This document shows positions 21,863 to 31,104 of a DNA stretch of 64,000 nucleotides, in pieces. The stretch covers positions 630,633,269 through 630,697,268 of the forward strand of contig CM062816.1 in the NCBI GenBank assembly GCA_031772625.1, given 5' to 3'. The notes below the pieces were generated by a model, which saw only the letters and a program-made list of their open reading frames with translations, ran no database searches and was not told the origin of the DNA. A program made the position numbers and the translations under genes. The DNA is from Pinus tabuliformis (taxonomy: Eukaryota; Streptophyta; Pinopsida; Pinales; Pinaceae). How positions within the stretch are numbered: the stretch's first letter is position 1; each line of letters opens with the position of its first letter.

Positions 21863-22450
21863 GGAAATATCTAAAAAATAAATAAAATAGCATAGATCCA
21901 TATTAAACCCGGATCTGTCAAAATACCAAGAGAGATCAAATAATAATAAAAATTTACACCTCAAGAAATTTGATCCCTCTCAGTACTTGATGAACCCAAA
22001 TTTGATGAATCTACACTAGTTTTAATAAAACCCTTTAAAAAAATGTTTAAAAAATGTATTAAAACATCATCATACAAAATTAAATAAAGTTGATCAGTTC
22101 AAAAATTTACGGAAACAGTTGAAATGCAATACAAAATCTTGCAAAAGGCCAAGAAAATTTGAGATGACCATCCAAGGCACGAGCACTTCATACCTACCTC
22201 ATTTAAAATGTTGTCAAAAAGATTTGATTGTAAGTAACATGGGACGTCATGTCCCAAATGTCCGTCAAAGATAGCAAAAAGCCCCAAATCATGATCTTCT
22301 ACATGCCTATACTCTGTGACATGGTACTCCTCCATATCATGCCTTGTTTTACCCTTCACTAAATGAAATCCATGAATTACTTTATTGTTTTGTAACTTGC
22401 AGCGTCCTTCTCCTGTATCAGATGAGGATGGAGTGAAGCCAGTTGCCGTA
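11599..22450 (-). CDS. PP2C-type protein phosphatase, partial gene, three exons
   Basis: Minus-strand exons at 22450-22198, 12195-11922 and 11750-11599 join without a frameshift or stop and encode the core of a plant Mg2+/Mn2+-dependent Ser/Thr phosphatase. Metal-binding motifs are present: DGH in GLFAIFDGHLGHDV, the Asp of DSRAVM and the Asp of LASDGLW. Further family blocks are HGFHLVKGKTRHDMEEYH, ILAKAADLG and RVNGQLAIAHAFG. Intron 1 is about 10 kb and holds a retrotransposon plus repeats; intron 2 is 171 bp. The start codon and N-terminus are missing at 22450, where sequence switches to a KUP fragment, and the final exon is not found. Catalytic Gly before DSRAV is replaced by Arg. It is probably a rearranged relic that is still open, or a partial copy; active function is doubtful. 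Confidence 0.8.
11922..12195 (-). CDS. PP2C exon 2
   Basis: Encodes PKFWIDPESAIKNAYNQTD through IEKGGFVTLVL. Acceptor GGAG before 12195; donor CTAG|GTACC at 11921. It is open throughout and in phase with both neighbours. Confidence 0.85.
12557..12561. repeat. Target site duplication GGAAA, left
   Basis: GGAAA before the LTR at 12562, repeated at 19020-19024. Confidence 0.9.
12562..14016 (-). repeat. 3' LTR of Gag-only element
   Basis: Starts tgttggaaat and ends taatgccaaca; pairs with 17561-19019. Near its start, aatactga and tcagtatt form an inverted repeat around the G-run. Confidence 0.95.
13697..13705 (-). promoter_or_regulatory. TATA box in 3' LTR of Gag-only element
   Basis: CTATATAAG on the minus strand, about 310 bp from the LTR start in element orientation. 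The equivalent in the 5' LTR is at 18700-18708. Confidence 0.6.
14017..14030 (-). promoter_or_regulatory. Polypurine tract of Gag-only element
   Basis: CCAAAGGGGGAGAT on the minus strand directly before the 3' LTR. This boundary, with about 30 bp of LTR end, is duplicated at about 14167-14230. Confidence 0.85.
14019..16084 (-). repeat. Nine PPT-like AGGGGGAG tracts in 3' non-coding region
   Basis: The 8-mer ctccccct (+), AGGGGGAG on the element strand, occurs at 14019, 14208, 14247, 14322, 14357, 14398, 14911, 15743 and 16077. Several continue as ctccccctttg or ctccccctgag. The same region contains paired TATACGCG/CGCGTATA words. No coding potential is apparent between 14031 and 16026. Confidence 0.85.
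16005..16018. repeat. Perfect 14-bp palindrome CGCGTATATACGCG
   Basis: Reads identically on both strands. Related half-sites (tatacgcg, gcgtata, gtatacgc) recur at about 12650-12705, 13332-13373, 15003-15065 and 15976-15986, and in the LTRs. Confidence 0.85.
16027..17520 (-). CDS. gag: Gag-like protein: coiled coil plus three CCHC zinc knuckles
   Basis: Intact 497-codon ORF starting only about 27 bp after the primer-binding site (a second ATG follows seven codons on). The N-terminus is Lys-rich (GKKLKKKAHKKKK). It continues with an acidic Ser/Asp/Glu stretch, then a long predicted coiled coil over roughly residues 80-300 (heptad-rich E/K/L/Q), a conserved-looking linker (LDDILSSQRSP), a basic segment, and three CX2CX4HX4C knuckles (CYVCHNLGHVAARC, CFACNMFGHKAADC, CYACNTFGHIAKEC). 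The usual N-terminal UBN2-type Copia capsid domain is absent. It should bind RNA and multimerise. It has no stops despite the decay seen in neighbouring elements, so it is young or maintained. Confidence 0.9.
   Translation of the reverse strand: MKEIHGTMGKKLKKKAHKKKKTSQKDYDNGRIDWGLGIRGSSDSESDSESLSGMNVLSSDVPAIFPCESDGSDSETTEHAFMGEQEKYQIEAVFRRLTDKVKDQQDLLNKRECAFKEEVTKLKAQLEEGNKVRKLLKDKEDQCQKLQHEVTSLRKEVNERSTTIKKLKDRSSYYENLEATILSLKEDLEESKKQNEDLHQAIEKQDNEVISLKSQLECAFRVRQIQQDLYEKQEKEILNLRQQMEEGRKDGEDMKKQCLEKEEQLQVEVNILKGKLEEKDKLLRFQDSTKALDDILSSQRSPAIKTGLGFHESVEGESSSQGEARNSKEKTKMIKREMKGQPHQQSRKETPQRKSFTPPMNNVECYVCHNLGHVAARCGRRRVQDHHVERSSHSRYFNGYCFACNMFGHKAADCYRRNMEYVRCYACNTFGHIAKECRNKGWTSHQKEKTSSHLKLWRKKEVQSVQCTETHHSTDISDSGGAESVKLQRSESHTQVP
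17547..17558 (-). promoter_or_regulatory. Primer-binding site, tRNA-iMet type (Gag-only element)
   Basis: TGGTATCAGAGC on the minus strand, two bases inside the 5' LTR end. Confidence 0.94.
17561..19019 (-). repeat. 5' LTR of Gag-only element
   Basis: Partner of 12562-14016. Several of the few differences are C/T or G/A at CpG inside the tacgc/gcgta motifs (for example cccgcgtg versus cccacgtg). Confidence 0.95.
18700..18708 (-). promoter_or_regulatory. TATA box in 5' LTR of Gag-only element
   Basis: CTATATAAG, minus strand, directed toward the Gag ORF. Confidence 0.6.
19020..19024. repeat. Target site duplication GGAAA, right
   Basis: Second copy of GGAAA, next to the LTR end ccaaca. Confidence 0.9.
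19533..19700. repeat. Minisatellite, 3 x 56 bp, in PP2C intron
   Basis: Units start at 19533, 19589 and 19645 (aagtattc ... gattcat ... aaaccaggtagaccatcag). They are nearly identical, with the first unit slightly diverged. Confidence 0.92.
20389..20721 (+). other. Open frame with an in-frame 37-codon duplication, unrecognised
   Basis: About 110 codons without a stop, inside the PP2C intron and on the opposite strand. Two 111-bp units start at 20428 and 20539. Their translations align without gaps (VHREITLYNTSI versus VHQEIKLYKTTI; GISVTYHEP versus AISVIYPEP) although the nucleotides have diverged considerably. I do not recognise the family, and no ATG or splice context is compelling. It may be an exon of a lost gene or a chance frame over a tandem repeat. 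Confidence 0.4.
20722..21795. other. AT-rich intron sequence, nothing recognised
   Basis: A short duplicated segment (tttaatatcagaagcaggatcc at about 20803 and 20842) is the only structure I see. Confidence 0.4.
21796..21860. repeat. (TA)n microsatellite
   Basis: About 32 AT dinucleotides with one interruption (ctat near 21805). It causes spurious Ile/Tyr repeat ORFs on both strands. Confidence 0.97.
22198..22450 (-). CDS. PP2C exon 1 (5' truncated)
   Basis: Encodes SSSDTGEGRCKLQNNKVIHG, VKGKTRHDMEEYH and GLFAIFDGHLGHDV, and ends AATGAG with donor GTAGGT at 22197. Open throughout. The upstream end is cut where KUP sequence starts. Confidence 0.85.
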
Positions 22451-22916
22451 TTGTTGCCACTTTAGCAGCCATTGTAGCCAATCAAGCATTGATTACAGCT
22501 TCCCTCGAGTGAATATTGTTCATACCTCACAAAATTACGAGGGTTAGATATATTCACCTGAAGTTAACTATGTTCTCATGGTTATCTGCCTTGCAATTGT
22601 CGTAGGATTCCACGATGGAACACAATTTGGCAATGCATATGGTAAGAATATACAAATTTATATCTCACAACCGAATTTGGTAGTTTTTATTGATTCTTTT
22701 GAGTTTCCAAGGATAATTTTAGGTGTTTGGTGGTGCAAGGGTTGCAGTGGTTGGGGTCATGTTCATTACAACATGCATAGTAACCTTGGTCATGCTTGTG
22801 GTTTAGAACATGCATGTTTTTCTTATACTACCCTTCACTCTGTTTTTTTATATCTTTGAAGGCATTTATCTATCATCTATATTGAAAAAGTGCCACAGGG
22901 AGGTTGGTGTCCCTTC
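22449..22916 (+). pseudogene. HAK/KUP/KT pseudogene, copy 4, left part
   Basis: Collinear with copy 2 from the ATL-IVAS block to the 147-bp duplication (EVNYVLMVICLAIVVGF, FGNAYG, then GHACGLEHACFSY in another frame). A deletion of about 40 bp relative to copy 3 joins attacag directly to cttccctcgag. It is interrupted at 22916 by a Ty3/gypsy element and resumes at 34378. Confidence 0.82.
22912..22916. repeat. Target site duplication CCTTC, left (imperfect)
   Basis: CCTTC before the LTR versus ACTTC at 34378-34382. Copy 2 has the unoccupied sequence cccttcctaattgc near 3105. Confidence 0.75.
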
Positions 22917-25087
22917 TGTTGTGGTCACCAACAAACCCCCTCTTTGATTAGTATTAGAAATAATATCAAGCAAAGGGGGACCCTTAACAAAAAATCTCAA
23001 AAATATTTTTATCAAAATTTTTGTATTTAACTCCCTAAGAGCTATATCGCATCGCAAAGAGAGAGTGAAGAGTTTTCCTATGCACGTAAATAAGATACAA
23101 AGAAGCGATGAGAAATTCATCGCATCGCATATTTTGAAAGTGCCCTTAAAAGAAAATAAAAAGGAATCGCCGACGGCCCATATGCGATGTCGCATATCGC
23201 AACGTCGCCTAAACAACACACAACGAGCAAATGAAAATTGCGATATTGCGATTTGCGATCTGCGATCCTACAAACTGCAATTTTGTGATTTGTGATCTGC
23301 GACGAATGAGAATATTAATTGCTGCGATACGAATCGCAGAAACCACTCATCGCAAAGTTTCTTCGGCATGATCTGTAAACCCAAAATCGAGCGCGCACCT
23401 TAAGGGAAATTAATGATTGCACGCCTGAGTACCCAAAGATGATCGTGTTGCGTTTTTCGAAGAGTCAAGTCATTATGAGTGTCGTGATTATGCATTCATT
23501 AGAGTTTAAAGCTTTCATGTCAATATTTTCGTCATGTCTCTTTTCCTTTGCGTAAACTGTAAGGGAGCAACTAATATAAATCTATATGCAGGAGACATCC
23601 AAGGAAAAGGGGAAAGCGCCAATACTTGAAGAACAGAGAGGAGATGCCTTCGCAAATGAATACCGCATGCAGAAGAGCCGCAGATTCCAGAGTATCACTC
23701 CATAGGCACTGATGAAAATAGACTATCCAAGGCTCAGAGTCAAAGGCGGACAAAAGCAGCATGTTTACAAAAGATCCTGAAGCTCAGATTGGATAAAGCA
23801 AAAAGAAAAACGTTGAAAAGGGATGATGCTTCAGAAAAGCCTCGAACAAAGAATGGAAGCAATTTTCACTACGTAAGATTGTTGAGGCAACGAAATCCCT
23901 AACTCATTGAGTCATTCACATGGTCGGAAACCGAAATAGCAACAACACAATCAGTTTGAAAGAAATCTGGGTTATACTAAGTATACGCACAGCAAAAAAC
24001 ACCCAGTCAGAGGAAGATTTTCAAAAATATCTTCTAGTTTGTCAGAAAGAGGTGCCAGCTTTTGTTATTTCTACTTTTATAGCCCGAGCAAAAGGAAAAG
24101 ACAACCAGCCAACTCTTTCCAGGCGAACCTCACATTGCTTACAGCACTAAGGAGCAGATACAGAAACGGTTAGAAATTAGATTCAATTTTTAGAAATAAA
24201 TTTGCTTTAGTAAAAGGGTGGTCATTTGAAGCCGTTCCCTAAATTTGTGTAATTAAGATTAGTTAGTTAGTAGTATTTAACCCTTCTGATGGCATTCGGA
24301 GAAGGGTCCAGAAATTTGTCAAAAAACTTGTCCTCAGAACATGCACTTTTGCACCCTCGGAGGGGGTTTTTGATGAATGGATGGATCGAGATTTATTTAT
24401 GTTTACATTTTAATGTCTGCTACTGATGTTGCACTTCTGTACTCTTAGTAGATGTTAGAAGTAAGTAGAGATAAATCGTTATTGCTTGAAGTTTGTGAGT
24501 GAAAATCAGTCATAAATGGTACTTTTATCTCTTGATTAATTTCTGCTCATATTCTTAGAGTGATATACAGCTGATTTGTTTATATGTTAATGTATGAATG
24601 TCTGGATTACCATTTGGCACTTTTGTACGGTGGAATCATTTGTTTGTGCTTGACATGTGAATAACTGATTATGCGATATGTTGTTCACAACTGTTTTGCC
24701 TAACTTCTTATGCAGAATGGTTCATCTGAATTGATTTATATTCTTATGATAGTTGAATGATCTTTATTACCAGTTGTTATATGAAATATTTTTAGATCGG
24801 ATAATGAAAGAATTTTACCTTGGGTTAGTATAGATTAGATGTGCTGTTTTTGCTAGATTACAGTAGCATAGAGTCAGTTTAGAGTCTAGAATTAAATTAG
24901 TTTAAAATTACCTTTAGATTAGTATCTTCAAAATCTACACACACACACACACATCTTTTAGATTGGGAAGCTGGTCCCATCATCCCCAGTCGGACCCGCT
25001 ACACCAAACGGGCACGGAGCCGCCAACCAGGTTCCCAACCGGGTGGGTATCCCCCTTGTTTTTGACCCGATTTCGGGGCCCTCAACA
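22917..25087 (+). repeat. 5' LTR of Tat-like element 1
   Basis: Begins tgttgtggtcacc and ends ggggccctcaaca; the same length as 32207-34377. It contains a dense GCGAT/ATCGC cluster at 23046-23353, a (CA)n tract at about 24936-24953 and a GC-richer 3' end. Confidence 0.95.
23046..23353. repeat. GCGAT/ATCGC motif cluster in LTR
   Basis: I count about 15 GCGAT or ATCGC words within 310 bp, partly head-to-tail (ttgcgatattgcgatttgcg). The 3' LTR has the same cluster at 32336-32643. Confidence 0.85.
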
Positions 25088-25091
25088 TATT

Positions 25092-25109
25092 TGGTGATAG
25101 AAGGAGGGC
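25092..25109 (+). promoter_or_regulatory. Probable primer-binding site (tRNA not assigned)
   Basis: TGGTGATAGAAGGAGGGC starts four bases after the 5' LTR. Position and TGG start fit a PBS; I cannot assign the tRNA with confidence. Confidence 0.55.
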
Positions 25110-25120
25110 ACGAACTATGA

Positions 25121-26605
25121 ATGGCAACTAAGTCAAAATCTAAATTCCATTCTGAGAGTAAATCACCCTCATTAACTCCCCCGAGTTCTCCACTACGGTT
25201 AAACCCGGAGTTAGAAGTCGCTCGAGTATCCACCACTGCTACCTACTCCAATATATCAGACCAACTTATTATTGAACCCCCTGAAATTCAAACTTTGATC
25301 CATAAACTCTAGGGATTCTCTATTTTTTCTCATAGGTCTGATAAATCTAACAGCAGCGTGACTTCGCAGTACAATCCTGCTCATCCTCTGACTAGATTGA
25401 AGAGTGAAAAATTTGGTATTCAACCAAGTGAACTCCCTCTCCCTACTAGGAAAAGAGCAAGGAAAGCACCACCAGAGTCTGACTGTGAGACTCTTTGATC
25501 CACTTCGTCCATTTCAACACCCTCACCGCGAAGTCAACCACCCACATCCTCATCCCAAATCACTCATCCATCTTCCACAACACTTCCTCTTCAATCATCA
25601 AAGATCATAATACCTTTATCTTCTCAGCATCAGGGACCGTCTTCTGCACTCTCATTAACTAGCGGCTCAACGATGGCCCAGTCTCCATGGAACAATCCTG
25701 GGGCGGTTTTAATGCCTCCACCCCTGAGCCCAATACTGGCCCATCCTGAGAAGTGGCTACCCAAGTTCAATCCAGAAGCAGGCATGCTAGCTGAAGAGCA
25801 TATCAATAATTTCATGCTTTCTGTTAATCTCAACGGAGTTACCAACGAGGATGCTGTCGTCCGACTTTTTCCTTACACAATGCAAGGAACAGCCGGGTCA
25901 TGGTACTTTTCGTTACCTTCCGGGTCCATCACAAGTTGGGACATTTTTCAAAGTCAATTCCTCACCAAGTTTGGCGATGACAGATCAACAGCGACATTGA
26001 TCAATGACCTATCTAATCTTAAAGCTAGGGCTAGAGAACCCATTAAAGATTTCAATTTACGGTTCAACAAGATCCTCAACAAGGTTCCCGCTGCTTCTCA
26101 ACCCAGCGAGGAAGTAAGATGTGAATGGTACATCACAGCCTTACCCTATAACTTGGCCATCTTCGTAGATAGGGCAAAGAAGACGACCTTAGTTGAAAAC
26201 TTAACTGAGGCATTAGTAGTAGAAAAACGCGTAGTTGCCCTAGAAAAGAGATCTGCAATAGAAGAACACAAATCTAAGAAAATCTCTTTCAAAGAAGACA
26301 CCAAGAAGAAGCAAACGAAAGATCCTTTCGATATGGAAGGATTACAAAAGGTGTTAAAGGCCATGTCCAACAAGATGATTGACATAAGAAAACAAGTAGC
26401 AGAAACTTCTTCAAAAAAGCCCTACAGATCTTTTAAAAGAAACCTTCCCATGGAGGTGAAACCACCCAATGCTGTCTCAAATGTCGAATCTGAAGAAGAA
26501 GAAGAAGAAGAGAATACCACTAAAGGGCAAACCGATGATGAAGAAGTTGTGGAACTACAAGGAATGTGGGATTTCATCCTCCCACAAGAAGAAGATCAAG
26601 AATAA
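25121..26605 (+). pseudogene. gag: Gag of Tat-like element 1
   Basis: Frame open from ATG 25121 (MATKSKSKFHSESKS), only 33 bp after the LTR, with in-frame stops at 25310 (TAG) and 25496 (TGA) and a TAA at 26603. The N-terminal quarter is Ser/Pro/Thr-rich. The retrotransposon Gag capsid domain spans about 25720-26230 (LAHPEKWLPKFNPEAGM, TAGSWYFSLP, FLTKFGDD), followed by a Lys-rich region with an acidic run of Glu residues. No zinc knuckle is visible. Each stop can come from CAG, CGA or CAA by one transition. The frame continues directly into the protease. Confidence 0.88.
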
Positions 26606-27865
26606 TTTCTGGTTAGCACACGAAGCAAAAATCAACTTGATCCTCCCCAAACTACCCCTAAACAGAAGGGCTCAAGCCTTGCAACAAAAGATAAGGTTGC
26701 AACAAAGAAAACAACCGCTAGAGCAACCCAATTTAGCCCAGTCCAATTAGATCAAGTACCTCCATCAAGAACACTGATAGTGTCGGATGAAATGGAGTAT
26801 AACATTATCGATGACATGAAAAAGACTAGGGCTAATATCACTCTGTACGAATTGAGAAAATTGAAACATCAACAGAAAATAATGATGAAAGAATTACATT
26901 CCGTGCCTACTACATCTTTACCTTTAGCTGTAGCTTCCCACAGCATGGGAAGACCTCCAACCAACATGATCAATAAGATTGATCCAAATTACATTGCCTT
27001 GATTGGAGGAAGATCAAGATCTCATACTCCTCCTTTTCTTCTCACTTATGAAATTTTCAATAAAAACGTGCATAATTGCTTGGTTGATTCGGGTGCTTCA
27101 ACGAATATTTTACCCAGATCCATATGTGCCAAATTGAATGTTCAGCCTCAGAAATCCGCAGTGTGCATAGTTCAACTTGATCGATCTCAAGTCGAAGTGA
27201 TTGGTGAACTTAATCAGGTGACCATAAGACTGTCGTCTAACCCGAAAGTATGTCAGGTTATCGACATTCTAGTAGCTGATATCCCTGAATTATATGGTTT
27301 AATTCTTAGCAGGGATTGGTCCGAGAAACTCCACGGATATTTCTCGACCGACTGGTCGCACATGTGGTTACCCTACAATGACAAACCCAATCAAATAAAG
27401 GTTGAACGAGAATTGCACCAAAAGTACATAGTGACAGAATTGGAAGGAGAGAACGAAGCAATAGCATACAATAGCAGTATCATAGGCAATTACTCGGTAG
27501 ATTCTTTCCTCGGCAATTTCAATGCTCACACTTCACCTTACTTAGAAAATTCAGTTGTGTCCCAAGTTGAAAATTTTTCCCAAACTAATGATTCAAAGTG
27601 TTTTAATTTTTTAGATAACTCTGTAAATACATCTTTGTTTTGGAAATTATATTTTGATGGCTCTAAATCTAACGAGGGAGCAGGAGCAGGATGCGTTCCG
27701 GTTAACCCAGATGGGAACAAGACCATGCTTACGTGCAGACTTGAGTTTGATTGCACAAACAATACAGCGGAATACGAAGCCTTGGTGCAAGGCCTATACA
27801 AAGCAATCGGGATGAATGTTAAGTATCTTCAAGTCTTTGGAGATTCTGAAATTGTCGTCAAATAG
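26606..27865 (+). pseudogene. Protease and N-terminal part of additional RNase H, Tat-like element 1
   Basis: Continues the Gag frame to a TAG at 27863. The aspartic protease has NCLVDSGASTNILP (about 27070-27115) and a distal LYGLILSRDW. From about 27640 an RNase H domain follows: LYFDGSKSNEGAGAGC (first catalytic Asp), NNTAEYEALVQGL (Glu) and VFGDSEIVVK (Asp). The domain continues after a stop and a frameshift in the next feature. In most Ty3/gypsy elements RT follows the protease directly. Confidence 0.85.
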
Positions 27866-28530
27866 GTACTAACACCATACATTGCCTGTCAAGTCATTTA
27901 AAGCACTATCAATATTTAGTACAAGATCTGACTTCACATCTCATAGCATTCAACATTTCGTCAATCCCAAGACTCCAAAATGCGAGCGCAGACCTGTTAG
28001 CCAACGTAGCCTCTAGACTTATTCCCTCCGAAGATTTTAGTCCCGATAGGTTCTCAATAGAACTAATTTTTAGACCATCCATCGCTAACAACATCACCAA
28101 CTGGAGAGTATTCAACGATGACCCTGACATTGTAAATTTCCTCACTTCTGAAGGATCCTACTCAAATCAAATAATTGACGAAGACCATCATGATCACCAA
28201 ATTCAACAAAATAGCACTGATAATGCTATACCTAAATCGGTGGTTAAGTTAGAAGATTTATATGATTTGAAGAGTCGGTTTAAAATGTCTGCCAATTCTA
28301 AACTCTATAGTTCAACTCTGAATTATGAATTAGTGAACCTAGGAACTGATCAGAAGCCGCAAAACGTTAATCTGGGCCACGGCCTAGCCCATGATGAAAA
28401 ATCAGTGTATATCCGTCTTCTGAGACAATACAAAAACTTTTTTGCATGGAATTACGATGATCTGAAAACATACAACACTTCTATCATTCAATACACTATC
28501 CCTATGATTGACAATGAAAAACCTGTCTAG
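27866..28530 (+). pseudogene. End of additional RNase H and RH-RT linker
   Basis: After a TAG and a one-base frame change near 27880 the frame continues HYQYLVQDLTSHL and NASADLLANVASRL, which supplies the last catalytic Asp of the RNase H. A linker follows (FSIELIFRPSI, NWRVFNDD), then FFAWNYDDLKTYNTS, the segment that precedes RT in this lineage. A TAG at 28528 sits where Gln is expected. Confidence 0.8.
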
Positions 28531-29743
28531 CAGAAGCTCAAAAAAATCCACCCCAACTTAGAAAATCAGATAAAGACTGAGCTAAATAAGTTGTTGAGAG
28601 CTAGAATAATTTTCCCCGTCAGACATTCCAAATGGGTATCCAATATGGTGCCCGTTAGGAAGAAAAACAGAGATATTCGAATCTGTATTGATTTCTGGAA
28701 TCTCAACAAAGCCTGTCAGAAAGAAAATTTTCCCCTCCCACCTATGGGACAAATACTACAGGCAGTAGCGGGCTCAGAATTAATGTCTTTCCTGGATGGA
28801 TTTTCAGGATACAATCAAGTGCTGGTACAACTCGATGATCAGTTGAAAACCACATTCTGAACCAAGTGGGGCACATACGCATATCGGAAGATGCCATTTG
28901 GTCTGATCAATGCGGGCGCTACCTTTCAGAGAGCCATGGGCATCGCATTTAAAGGTTTAGTCAATAAATCGGTAGTGATTTACCTGGATGATATAACAGT
29001 GTACTCCAAGAAGCGAAGCGACCATCTCAAAGATTTGAAACAGATCTTTCAAAGATGCTTAAGGTATGGAATTTCACTTAACCCAAAGAAATCTTTTTTC
29101 GCATTAAGTGAAGGGAAATTGCTCGGATTCATAGTGTCGAAATCTACTATTCACATTGAACCTGACAAAATCAAAGAAATTTCTGAAATATCCATACCCC
29201 ATAACAAAAAGGCCATGCAATCTTTCCTTGGACAAATAAATTTTGTAAAAAGGTTTTTCCCCGCTTTTTCATGTATTATTTCTCCTTTTACAAAATATGA
29301 TAAAAAAGAATTCAAATTTTAAATGGGGCATACATGAGCATGAAGCATTCAACTTGATCAAACAAGCTATCATCAACGCTCCATCTTTAGCTACCCCAAA
29401 TTTTTCAGAATCTTTCATCTTATACACTTTTGCCTCAGAGAAATCTTATGCCGCGATTTTGACTCAAGTAAATCAAGAGAAGGCGGAAGCTCCAATCGCA
29501 TTCTTTAGCTCGAACTTACAAGGTGCTGAACTCAATTACTCAGACGTGGAGAAACAGGCTTATGCTGTTTTCAAAGCGATCAAATATTTCAGACCTTTCT
29601 TACTTAAAGCCCATACCAAAGTCGTAGTACCGTTTCCAGCGGTAAGAAACTTGTTGGTACAGAAGGATGTGGGCGAAAAGTGCGCAAATTGGATTACCGT
29701 CTACAAGAATACGATCTTGAGATCAAACCAGAAAACATTGTAA
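28531..29743 (+). pseudogene. Reverse transcriptase and gypsy RNase H, Tat-like element 1
   Basis: RT blocks are MVPVRKKNRDIRICIDF, SFLDGFSGYNQVLVQ, a TGA at 28858 where Arg is expected, KMPFGLINAGATFQRAM, and the active site YLDD in VVIYLDDITVYSKK. A frameshift near 29300 (within a run of A) moves to a second frame that encodes the RNase H connection (EKSYAAILTQV, LNYSDVEKQAYAVFKAIKY), and the frame reverts by about 29700. Non-functional as encoded. Confidence 0.88.
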
Positions 29744-31104
29744 GGGGTCAAGGCTTCTGCAAGATGTTAGCTGGAGCATCGCAAATTCCTGAGAACTCAT
29801 CTGAAGAGGTACAGACGTATGAGGTAAGCCTAAACGACGCAGAATCATTATATGCGGACACCATTTATTATCTTAAGAACGGGTATGCTCCATCGCACTT
29901 GGATCACACCAAGAAAAGAGCTCTAAGATTGAAAGCTAAACAATACCAGCTCATAAATGATGTTCTGTTTAAAAGGAATTACGATTCTGTACTTCTTAGG
30001 TGTCTTGAGAAAACTGAATCCGAAAAGGTTTTGCAAGAACTCCACGATGGACCAGCAGGTGGACACTATGCTGGAGAGACTACTGCACATAAGATCTTAT
30101 GTGCAGGATATTATTGGCCCACACTGTTCAAAGACTCATACAATTACGTAAGGAAATGCCAAATCTGCCAGACTGCTACAGGGAAACAAAGGAAATCGTC
30201 CATGCCACTACAGCCGGTCAACATCGAACGACCATTCAGCCAATGGGGCTTGGACATAATAGGTGAGATCGTTCCTCACTCTTCTAAGCAGCATAAGTAT
30301 ATCCTCACAACAACAGATTATTTTACTAAATGGGTAGAAGCAGTTCCTCTCAAGACAGTTAATTTTGAAAACATTGTTGAATTCATAGATCAATTTATCA
30401 TCACTAGGTTTGGATTGCCAACGGTCTTAATGTTTGATAATGCATCATAATTTTCTGGAAATGCAATGACTGAGTTCGCATTAAAAAGAGGGTTCAAATT
30501 GAAATATTCTGCTAATTACTATCCACAAGGTAATGGGTTCGCTGAATCAACAAACAAAAACCTAATCAGGATTATCAAAAGAACAGTCGACCAAAACCAA
30601 AAGAATTGGCACAAAGCACTGGTTAATGCTTTATGGGCAGACAGAATTACGAAGAAAGCTTCAATCGGCACTTCTCCCTTTAATTTAGTTTATGGGAAAG
30701 AAGTGGTTCTTCCAACTCACTTAGTCATTCCCTCTTTGTCTTTAGTACAACACATTGATGAAGTATCTACTTCCTCTTTGCAATTAAGACAAATGGAAAT
30801 AATCAAACTAGAAAAACACCAAGAACAAGCTAAGAAAACCCATGCTCACCACCAAGCACTAATAAAATCCTCTTTTGACTCAGCCATCATAACCAGAAAG
30901 AACTTTTAGATGGGAGATTTAGTTTTGAAATGGGATAAGGCTCATGAAGGAAAGGGCAAACATACGAAATTTCAGAAGTTGTGGCTTGGTCCTTTTCAGA
31001 TTGTAGAAGTCATAGGCCCATCGACGTTTATGTTGCATGATTTGGCAGGTAGAAGAGATTCTTTTCCTGTGAATGGACGGATTCTTAAAATGTATTTTCC
31101 ATAA
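29680..31104 (+). pseudogene. Integrase, Tat-like element 1
   Basis: HHCC zinc domain (HDGPAGGHYAGETTAHKI, RKCQICQ); catalytic Asp in QWGLDIIGE, Asp in VLMFDNAS, and Glu in NGFAESTNKNL; and a C-terminal GPF-type module (KLWLGPFQIVEV ... VNGRILKMYFP). Stops are at 30448 (TAA) and 30907 (TAG; Gln expected). Otherwise one frame. Confidence 0.9.

Noticed and set aside
21597-21964. ORFs rich in Ile-Tyr repeats on both strands
   Set aside because: Produced by the (TA)n microsatellite.
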